Shown one piece after another: positions 37,636-43,368 of a stretch of DNA of 43,368 nucleotides (within the stretch, counting starts at the first letter, position 1; each line of letters starts with the position of its first letter). The stretch lies in contig CAIVDO010000131.1 in assembly GCA_903904665.1 (NCBI GenBank), forward strand, positions 1 to 43,368, read 5' to 3'. The DNA comes from an uncultured Actinomycetes bacterium. GTDB lineage: Bacteria; Actinomycetota; Actinomycetes; Nanopelagicales; Nanopelagicaceae. The position numbers were made by a program, and so were the translations under genes. Under the pieces are notes generated by a model that saw only the letters and a list, made by a program, of their open reading frames with translations, ran no database searches and had not been told where the DNA came from.

Positions 37636-37899
37636 ATGAAAACCTTTGAATCCCTCTGGGCCGAGTTAAGCGATAAGGCTGTGCAGCGACCGCAGGGTTC
37701 TGGAACTGTGGCTGCCCTAGATTCTGGCGTACATTCCATAGGTAAGAAGATCTTGGAAGAGGCCGGCGAAGTCTGGCTAGCTGCTGAACACGAGAGTGAT
37801 CAAGCCTTAGCGCAAGAAATTAGTCAACTGCTGTATCACGTCCAGACATTGATGTTAGTACGTGGACTTTCTCTTGATGATGTTTATACCTACCTGTAA
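37636..37899 (+). CDS. hisE: Phosphoribosyl-ATP pyrophosphatase
   Basis: Second step of histidine synthesis: hydrolyses PR-ATP to PR-AMP. The 87-residue all-helical MazG-like protein has the metal-binding pattern [18 protein letters not shown] and later [23 protein letters not shown]. It is separate from hisI, as in other actinobacteria. It is followed by hisG after 17 nt. Confidence 0.94.
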   Translation: MKTFESLWAELSDKAVQRPQGSGTVAALDSGVHSIGKKILEEAGEVWLAAEHESDQALAQEISQLLYHVQTLMLVRGLSLDDVYTYL

Positions 37900-37916
37900 A
37901 TGAATCGAGTTTGATC

Positions 37917-38762
37917 ATGTTGCGAATTGCAGTCCCCAATAAAGGCTCATTAGCCGAAGAGTCTATAGAAGTATTAAAAGAGGCAGGGTATCGTCAACGC
38001 AGCGATAGTCGCGATCTAGTACTCATTGATAATGACAATAGCGTCGAGTTCTATTATCTTCGCCCTCGTGATATCGCAATCTATGTAGGTTCTGGAGAGT
38101 TAGAAGCAGGGATTACAGGTCGTGATTTACTCATTGATTCCGGCGCCAGTGCTGATGAACTTCTCTCGCTCAGTTATGGTGGTTCAACTTTTAGATTTGC
38201 AGCACCTGCCGATCGCGACTGGAATATTGCAGATATTGCAGGAAAACGAGTTGCCACCGCCTACCCAGGGTTAGTGAGCGCGCATTTATCGCATTTGGGA
38301 GTAAAGGCTGATGTTGTGCGACTCGATGGCGCAGTAGAGAGCAGCGTTAGGTTAGGCGTTGCCGATTTAATAGCCGACGTAGTCAGTACAGGAAATACTT
38401 TGCGCCAAGCGGGGCTCAAAATATTTGGTGATCCAATCCTGACAAGTGAGGCGGTTGTGATTGCACGTAAGGCAGTAGCGATCCCACCAGAGTTAGAGAT
38501 TTTGATTCGACGTTTACAAGGTGTTGTAACAGCTCGCAAATATGTTTTGCTTGACTACGATATTCCTAAAGCACATGTTGATGTTGCTTGCGCTATAACG
38601 CCGGGTCTTGAATCGCCAACTATTTCGCCATTACAGAAGAGTGATTGGGTAGCAGTGCGCGCAATGGTTCCAAGGAAAGATACTAATCGAGTGATGGATG
38701 AACTCTGGGCCATCGGAGCGCGCGGAATTTTAGTTACTGATATCCACGCCTGCCGGCTTTAA
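37917..38762 (+). CDS. hisG: ATP phosphoribosyltransferase, long form
   Basis: First, feedback-controlled step of histidine synthesis. The 281 residues from ATG 37917 include the C-terminal ACT-like domain (about 205-281) that binds histidine in long-form HisG, so no HisZ is needed. Motifs are [14 protein letters not shown], the substrate site [17 protein letters not shown], and the PRPP loop [19 protein letters not shown] 37911 and an ATC precede the ATG in frame; I chose ATG because homology starts [10 protein letters not shown]. It converges with serB, with both stops inside TTAA (38759-38762). Confidence 0.95.
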   Translation: MLRIAVPNKGSLAEESIEVLKEAGYRQRSDSRDLVLIDNDNSVEFYYLRPRDIAIYVGSGELEAGITGRDLLIDSGASADELLSLSYGGSTFRFAAPADRDWNIADIAGKRVATAYPGLVSAHLSHLGVKADVVRLDGAVESSVRLGVADLIADVVSTGNTLRQAGLKIFGDPILTSEAVVIARKAVAIPPELEILIRRLQGVVTARKYVLLDYDIPKAHVDVACAITPGLESPTISPLQKSDWVAVRAMVPRKDTNRVMDELWAIGARGILVTDIHACRL

Positions 38763-39958
38763 TTCAAACTTTGTTCAATATCCTCACCAGAAATTCCGAG
38801 AAGATAAAGAACTGAGTCGAGATAAGGGGCTGTGAGCGAACTATCGGCCGCGGCTTTAACTGCTGGTTTAGCATTAAATGCAATACCCAAACCAGCTGCT
38901 GCGATCATATCTAGATCATTTGCACCATCACCGATAGCAATAGTTTGCTCCATTGCGATGGACTCGGTTGCAGCAAACTCTCTCAGAGCCTGTGCTTTTG
39001 CCGCTCTGTCGATAATCGGACCCACTACCTCACCTGTTAACAGGCCCGATTCAATTCCTAAAGTGTTGGCTTTGAAATACTTAATTCCAAGCTCTTGCAG
39101 TAAGGGCGCGATAACATCTATAAATCCACCAGAAACAACAGAGACCGTGTGTCCAAGTGTATGAAGAGTGCTCACCAATGTACGTGCACCTGGTGTTAAT
39201 AGAATTTCACCCTGCACTTCTGCTATTGCAGAGACGGGAAGACCTTTAAGTAATGCAACTCTTGCTTTAAGAGATTGCGCGAAATCTAACTCGCCAGCCA
39301 TGGCTTTTTGCGTAATTGCAATAACTTCATCGGCAACACCGGCTCTTTTGGCAAGAAGTTCGATAACTTCCTGTTGGATTAAGGTCGAATCAACATCTAG
39401 CTGGATCAATTTGCGGGCATGTCTTTGTAGACCACCAGGTTGCACGGCGATATCTACATTATTGTGCGCAGCTATGGGGGAGAGAGTCTGACTGATTGTG
39501 TGTGGGCTTGCTCCAGAAACTACGAACTCGATAGCAGTGACGGGCGATGAAGCTATTCTGGTAACCCGTTCGATATTGGCACCTAGTTCGGTAACTGCGC
39601 CAGATAGCTGGGCAATAGCAGATGGATTTATTGTGCGCGACAAAATAACGATATGCACTAAACCTGTTTTAATGGAAATTGTGGAGCTCTGAGTGAATGA
39701 AAATAGCGTTGCAATATCAACATCTAAAGCTGCCCCACACGCCTCTAGATCTAATGCAATCGCCTCTTCATGGGCAGGGTTGAGGCTAATTAAGACAGTC
39801 AGGATCAATCGATCTTTGATGACAACTTGTTCGATATCTAGAATGCTGATGGAAAATGGGGAGAGGACCTCAAAGAGAGATTGCGTGATGCCTGGCTTAT
39901 CGACACCGCTGAGCAGGATTAGGCCGGTGAATTGCTCGATATCTGCGTTATTACTCAT
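38759..39958 (-). CDS. serB: Phosphoserine phosphatase with two N-terminal ACT-like domains
   Basis: Last step of serine synthesis. The 399 residues comprise two ACT-type regulatory domains (about 10-85 and 100-170) and a HAD phosphatase. The nucleophile Asp188 and Asp190 are in LDVDSTL, followed by [10 protein letters not shown] and [15 protein letters not shown]. This layout equals SerB2 of mycobacteria, where ACT domains mediate serine feedback. ATG 39958 has no Shine-Dalgarno; TAATCT stands 10 nt upstream on the minus strand, so the leader is probably only a few nt. The 87-nt divergent spacer to the ABC gene holds both promoters. Confidence 0.94.
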   Translation of the reverse strand: MSNNADIEQFTGLILLSGVDKPGITQSLFEVLSPFSISILDIEQVVIKDRLILTVLISLNPAHEEAIALDLEACGAALDVDIATLFSFTQSSTISIKTGLVHIVILSRTINPSAIAQLSGAVTELGANIERVTRIASSPVTAIEFVVSGASPHTISQTLSPIAAHNNVDIAVQPGGLQRHARKLIQLDVDSTLIQQEVIELLAKRAGVADEVIAITQKAMAGELDFAQSLKARVALLKGLPVSAIAEVQGEILLTPGARTLVSTLHTLGHTVSVVSGGFIDVIAPLLQELGIKYFKANTLGIESGLLTGEVVGPIIDRAAKAQALREFAATESIAMEQTIAIGDGANDLDMIAAAGLGIAFNAKPAVKAAADSSLTAPYLDSVLYLLGISGEDIEQSLN

Positions 39959-40031
39959 GATGGCGCCAAGATTATCTTAAAATCACATGGCCTAAATGCC
40001 ATTAATAGCGCATTCAAGGCGCACTAACCAC

Positions 40032-40045
40032 TATCTTTTTGCTCT
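40032..40045 (+). promoter_or_regulatory. Possible -10 box for the ABC ATPase gene
   Basis: TATCTT (40032-40037) lies 8 nt before ATG 40046 and no ribosome site is visible. The spacing is 2 nt longer than the regular leaderless pattern, so the call is weaker. Confidence 0.3.
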
Positions 40046-40837
40046 ATGGCAACTTCACCTGTTCTCGAGCTTACTGATATTCGCGTGCATCGTGGTGAAA
40101 AGATCATTCTCGGTCCGATCAATTTTCAAATATTACCGGGGGAGCGCTGGGTAATCCTTGGTCCTAACGGCGCCGGCAAATCGACACTTTTGCAAATTTT
40201 GGCAACAAAGATATTTCCAACTCACGGCACGGTCTGCGTACTAGGTAAAGAAATGGGTCGGGTAGATTTATTTGAACTCAGAACTCGAATAGGGATATGT
40301 GGTGCCCCCATTGCAGATGATATTCCAGTCGATGAGAAAGTTAAGGATGTAGTTTTGACCGCTGCATATGCGATTTTGGGAAGATGGAACGAGGATTATG
40401 ATCTTTGGGATGAATCCCGAGCCATTGCTCTTCTTACAACCTTTGGAGTCCGCGAATTAGGAGAGCGCCTTTATGGCTCCTTAAGTGAAGGCGAGAAGAA
40501 AAGAACACAGATTGCTCGCGCTCTCATGGCAGATCCTGAACTATTACTACTCGATGAACCTGCTGGGGGTTTAGATGTAGGTGGTCGCGAAGATCTCTTG
40601 CGACGCTTTGCCAATTTTGCCTCTGATCCAAGCGCACCTGCAACTATTTTAGTTACCCATCACATTGAAGAAATTCCATTAGGAACAACACATGCGCTAC
40701 TGCTCAAAGAGGGCAAGATAGCTGTCTCGGGTCCGATCAATGAAGTTGTTACATCTGAACATATCTCCGCGATTTTCAATGAGAAGATAACTGTTACGCA
40801 AGATGCTGGACGCTTCTTCGCCCGCTCTTACCAATAA
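40046..40837 (+). CDS. Stand-alone ABC-type ATPase
   Basis: A single nucleotide-binding domain of 263 residues without membrane segments. Walker A is GPNGAGKST (39-47), the signature is LSEGEKKRTQIARALM, Walker B with D-loop is LLLLDEPAGGLD, and the H-loop is VTHHIEE. No permease or binding protein is adjacent. The sequence resembles YlmA/ModF-like single ATPases placed beside serB in several actinobacteria. Substrate is unknown, and a non-transport role is possible. It ends 4 nt before the preferred ung start. Confidence 0.85.
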   Translation: MATSPVLELTDIRVHRGEKIILGPINFQILPGERWVILGPNGAGKSTLLQILATKIFPTHGTVCVLGKEMGRVDLFELRTRIGICGAPIADDIPVDEKVKDVVLTAAYAILGRWNEDYDLWDESRAIALLTTFGVRELGERLYGSLSEGEKKRTQIARALMADPELLLLDEPAGGLDVGGREDLLRRFANFASDPSAPATILVTHHIEEIPLGTTHALLLKEGKIAVSGPINEVVTSEHISAIFNEKITVTQDAGRFFARSYQ

Positions 40838-40841
40838 AAAC

Positions 40842-41480
40842 ATGGGACTTTTCGACCAGTTGCATCGAGATTGGCAAGAACTTCTTTTCGATCAAAGAGA
40901 TTTACTGAGTTGCATCGAGAGCAAGATTGATCCCAACAACATTGCTCCTGCTTATGAGAATATTTTAGCTGCTTACAAACTCGCACCCTCTAAGATCACA
41001 GTAGTTATCATCGGACAAGATCCATATCCCACCCCTGGGTATGCTCATGGCTTAGCTTTTTCTGTGGACAAAAAGATAGAACCACTTCCAGCTTCGCTAC
41101 GAAATATTCTCAAGGAAGTTGCAAGTGATTGTGGCAGTGAGCTGGCAACTGATGGAGATCTTCACCGATGGGCAGATCAAGGTGTTTTTCTACTCAATAG
41201 AGTTCTGACAACAACCCCTGGAACCTCTTTGGCCCACGAAAAGATTGGCTGGCAGAGTTTTACCCAACGCAGTGCGCAAATCCTCGGCGCCCTTGGAAGC
41301 GTTGGAATTTTTTGGGGCAAAAAGGCCGATGAGTTATCTCAATACTTTGCACCGGCGTTAACTATTAGATCTGTCCACCCAAGTCCATTATCTGTATATC
41401 GAGGCTTCTATGGCTCCCAACCATTTTCCACAGCAAATGAACTTCTCAAACAAGCAGGCAAAGAGCCAATCTCTTGGTGA
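40842..41480 (+). CDS. ung: Uracil-DNA glycosylase, family 1
   Basis: Removes uracil from DNA. The 212 residues from ATG 40842 have the water-activating Asp60 in IIGQDPYPTPGYAHGLAFSV, FLLNRVLTT, and the leucine-loop motif HPSPLSVYRGFYGSQPF with the catalytic His. The family motif GQDPYH reads GQDPYP here, as in mycobacterial Ung, so activity is expected. An in-frame ATG at 40803 would overlap the ABC gene by 35 nt and precede the homologous region. It ends 3 nt before the terminator. Confidence 0.93.
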   Translation: MGLFDQLHRDWQELLFDQRDLLSCIESKIDPNNIAPAYENILAAYKLAPSKITVVIIGQDPYPTPGYAHGLAFSVDKKIEPLPASLRNILKEVASDCGSELATDGDLHRWADQGVFLLNRVLTTTPGTSLAHEKIGWQSFTQRSAQILGALGSVGIFWGKKADELSQYFAPALTIRSVHPSPLSVYRGFYGSQPFSTANELLKQAGKEPISW

Positions 41481-41482
41481 AA

Positions 41483-41520
41483 AGTTAAAGCCCCGCAGAT
41501 ATTTCTGCGGGGCTTTAACT
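41483..41520. terminator. Strong bidirectional intrinsic terminator
   Basis: A perfect 17-bp stem (AGTTAAAGCCCCGCAGA with TCTGCGGGGCTTTAACT) closes a TATT loop. The GC-rich core is flanked by AAAG/CTTT, so it can work on both strands. It lies between the convergent ung and purine permease genes, immediately where both must end. Confidence 0.92.
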
Positions 41521-41536
41521 CACTGACTCTAAATAC

Positions 41537-42976
41537 TTAGCCGATCCATGCTGTAATTGGCGAAGTCATGAAATAGATCACGAACAAAGCTGCAACGAGC
41601 CATAGCAATGGGTGAACGTCCTTGCGACGGCCCTGTACGGCGCGAATAAGTACGTGAGAAACAAATCCGGCACCGATACCAACAGAGATGCTGTAAGTAA
41701 ATGGCATCAAGATAATTGTTAGGAAGGCAGGAATAGCAATTCCCAAATCTGCCCAGTCAATATCTTTTACCTGTGTCATCATCAAGAAACCGACGATAAC
41801 TAAGGCAGGTGTTGCTGCCTCATAAGGGATAATTGCAACGAGAGGTGAAAGGAAAGTTGCTAGTAAGAAGCAGACACCAGTTACTACTGATGCAAGACCT
41901 GTACGAGCACCTTCACCGACACCAGAAGCTGATTCGATGTATGAAGTATTAGATGAAATACCTGCAGCACCACCGGCAGCGGCAGCAATAGAGTCAACGA
42001 GCAAAATGCGATCGTTATTTGGGACGTTTCCATCCTTGTCGATCAAACCAGCTTCGTGACCAATTGCAGTAACTGTTCCAACAGTGTCAAAGAAATCTGA
42101 AAGAAGCAGTGTAAAGACTAGGAGAACAGCTGATACGAATGAAATCTTGCTAAATGAACCTAGGAGATTGAAATGACCTAGAAGTGAGAAATCTGGAGTA
42201 GATGCGATTGAATCTGGAAGCTTTGGAATATTTAATCCCCAGCCCTTTGGATTGCTCTCTGTTGGTGAAATAAAGCTAGGACCGATCTTAAATGCGCTCT
42301 CAAGGATCACAGCAAGAACAGTAGCTCCGACGATTCCGATAAGAAGAGCGCCCTTAGTCTTGCGCACCATTAATGTGACAATGAGAAGTAGACCAAAGAT
42401 AAAGACAACGATTGGCCATCCAACTAGATTTCCACCATCGCCTAGTTGTACTGGAACTGGACCAGTTCCAGTGCGGCGCACGAAACCAGAGTCAACAAGA
42501 CCGATTAAGGCAATGAAGAGACCAATACCAACAGAGATTGCATATTTGAGTTGCTGTGGAACTGCCTTAAACACTGCAGTTCTAAATCCAGTCAAAACCA
42601 AAACGGTGATGATTAGACCTTCAAGAACAACTAGACCCATTGCATCGGCCCATGTCATCTTTGATGCGATGCCATAAGCAACAAATGTGTTAAGTCCAAG
42701 GCCGGTAGCGATAGCTAATGGGAAGTTACCAACAACGCCCATGAGAATCGTCAAAATTCCTGCAACCAAAGCAGTTGCTGCAGCAATGAGTGGAAGATTC
42801 TGCCCAAAAGCGGTGAAGCCACCGAGGAACTTCTTGTCGGCATCTACTGCGCCACCAATAATGAGTGGGTTAAGTGCGATGATGTAAGCCATTGTGAAGA
42901 ATGTGACGAAACCGCCACGAACTTCACGTCCGACTGTGGAGCCACGTTCTGAGATCTTAAAAAACGAATCCAGCAT
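41537..42976 (-). CDS. NCS2 purine permease (AzgA/PbuG-like adenine/guanine/hypoxanthine transporter)
   Basis: A membrane transporter of 479 residues with 12-14 hydrophobic segments. The start FKISERGSTVGREVRGGFVTFFTMAYIIALNP and the following GLNTFVAYG are typical of the AzgA-like branch of NCS2, which imports adenine, guanine or hypoxanthine with protons or sodium. DFFDTVGTVTAIGHEAGLID and NTSYIESASGVGEGARTGLAS (about residues 290-370) are the conserved substrate and ion region. ATG 42976 has GAGAGG 8 nt upstream. The 97-nt leader folds strongly (separate entry). Together with Gmk it suggests purine salvage from outside. Confidence 0.9.
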   Translation of the reverse strand: MLDSFFKISERGSTVGREVRGGFVTFFTMAYIIALNPLIIGGAVDADKKFLGGFTAFGQNLPLIAAATALVAGILTILMGVVGNFPLAIATGLGLNTFVAYGIASKMTWADAMGLVVLEGLIITVLVLTGFRTAVFKAVPQQLKYAISVGIGLFIALIGLVDSGFVRRTGTGPVPVQLGDGGNLVGWPIVVFIFGLLLIVTLMVRKTKGALLIGIVGATVLAVILESAFKIGPSFISPTESNPKGWGLNIPKLPDSIASTPDFSLLGHFNLLGSFSKISFVSAVLLVFTLLLSDFFDTVGTVTAIGHEAGLIDKDGNVPNNDRILLVDSIAAAAGGAAGISSNTSYIESASGVGEGARTGLASVVTGVCFLLATFLSPLVAIIPYEAATPALVIVGFLMMTQVKDIDWADLGIAIPAFLTIILMPFTYSISVGIGAGFVSHVLIRAVQGRRKDVHPLLWLVAALFVIYFMTSPITAWIG

Positions 42977-43069
42977 GAGTAACGCCTCTCTAATTTTGTT
43001 AACGGGGGTGTTTGCGACCCCGTGCGCCGAGAAACGGCCAACGCACGCCGAGGGAATTGTTTTAGGCTA
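42977..43069 (-). promoter_or_regulatory. Promoter and structured leader of the purine permease gene
   Basis: On the minus strand TAGCCT (43064-43069) is a -10 box just after the upstream stop, predicting a leader of about 80 nt. Hairpin 1: CGTGC (43043-43047), bulge GTTG, GCCG, loop TTTCT, CGGC, GCACG (43021-43025). Hairpin 2: ACGGGG (43018-43023) with CCCCGT (43002-43007) over a 10-nt loop. The two share bases 43021-43023, so they compete at their edge. GAGAGG (42985-42990) is the ribosome site. The structure does not look like the classical purine riboswitch and there is no T-run. Function is unassigned. Confidence 0.5.
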
Positions 43070-43073
43070 GTTG

Positions 43074-43368
43074 TTACTTGCTCGTAAGGCGGGAAACGAC
43101 ACCCAGAGCCACTGCGATGGATTGGCCAATTAAGCCTGCAAAGAGCAGGGTTCCAAGGCCAACGGTGCCACCTAGTAGCCAGCCAAGTACAAAAACCGTA
43201 CTTTCAATAGCCAAACGCACTCGACCCACCCGAATCCGCGTCTTGAAGTGAATACCTGTCATTAACCCATCACGAGGGCCAGGGCCTAATCCACAGGTGA
43301 TGTAGAGGGCTGATGCGGCGCCAACCATTGCTATACCTAAGAGAGCAAAGAGTATGCCGATGAAGTAA
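43074..43368 (-). CDS. YczE-like integral membrane protein (5' end outside window)
   Basis: The frame is open to the right edge; about 98 C-terminal residues are visible and the true start lies beyond 43368. Three hydrophobic segments are seen, with GLGPGPRDGLMTGI after the first and GTVGLGTLLFAGLIGQSIAVAL near the end, the pattern of YczE/YitT-type membrane proteins (YczE in Bacillus). Their transport role is not established. It precedes the purine permease by 97 nt on the same strand. The permease has its own probable promoter. Confidence 0.75.
   Translation of the reverse strand, partial: YFIGILFALLGIAMVGAASALYITCGLGPGPRDGLMTGIHFKTRIRVGRVRLAIESTVFVLGWLLGGTVGLGTLLFAGLIGQSIAVALGVVSRLTSK

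Noticed and set aside
40842-41480. Ung motif GQDPYP instead of GQDPYH as a possible inactive enzyme
   Set aside because: The same Pro occurs in mycobacterial Ung; the catalytic Asp and the HPSPLS loop are present.
1-43368. CRISPR arrays, tRNA or rRNA genes, insertion sequences and phage genes
   Set aside because: No regular direct repeats, no cloverleaf-like spacer and no transposase or integrase motif were found; almost all bases are taken by recognised core genes.

Overview
The window is a very gene-dense stretch of an actinobacterial chromosome: 44 protein genes, about 97% coding by my tally, and no gap above about 200 bases. Gene order follows the run known from Streptomyces and mycobacteria (secF-rel ... 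hisS-aspS-alaS-ruvX-mltG-aroE/C/K/B/Q-efp-nusB-bldD-pyr operon-mihF-gmk-rpoZ-coaBC-metK-priA-def-fmt-rsmB-rpe-rib-hisE-hisG). The DNA is much less GC-rich than in those genera (roughly the upper 40s percent by eye, not computed), and spacers are almost absent. This fits a streamlined aquatic actinobacterium of the acI / Nanopelagicales type. That assignment is inference, because no rRNA lies in the window.

Layout. Positions 1-2299 hold the end of a probable secF and the stringent-response enzyme rel. A DUF349 gene (minus) follows, with interlocked stops. Positions 3768-12762 carry a metallo-hydrolase, three aminoacyl-tRNA synthetases (hisS, aspS, alaS), a DUF948 protein, ruvX, mltG and aroE. 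A minimal prepilin peptidase and the shikimate genes aroC-aroK-aroB-aroQ reach 16398, followed by efp and nusB. A BldD-type regulator (minus) then faces away from a complete UMP operon lacking only pyrE: pyrR-pyrB-pyrC-carA-carB-pyrK-pyrD-pyrF (18086-27734), with a PyrR-binding hairpin over the pyrR ribosome site.

Positions 27760-36733 encode a fusion of the actinobacterial IHF-like protein with guanylate kinase, then rpoZ, coaBC, metK, priA, def, fmt, rsmB and rpe. An FMN riboswitch (36741-36935) controls a RibM/PnuC-like riboflavin transporter. The riboflavin biosynthesis genes that usually sit here are missing. Then come hisE-hisG, serB (minus), a lone ABC ATPase, ung, a strong bidirectional terminator, and on the minus strand a purine permease with a structured leader and the 3' part of a YczE-like membrane protein.

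The genes serve core metabolism and information processing: translation (synthetases, efp, fmt, def, rsmB), nucleotide supply (pyr operon, gmk, purine permease), aromatic, histidine and serine synthesis, cofactors (CoA, SAM, riboflavin uptake), the stringent response and DNA upkeep. No phage, transposon, CRISPR array, tRNA or rRNA was seen. The most interesting signals are a recurrent leaderless-promoter grammar (TAnnnT or close variant, exactly 6 nt, start codon), the mIHF-Gmk fusion, the intact c-di-GMP-binding signature in the BldD homologue, the PyrR hairpin masking a Shine-Dalgarno, the shrunken riboflavin locus, and the unassigned leader of the purine permease.
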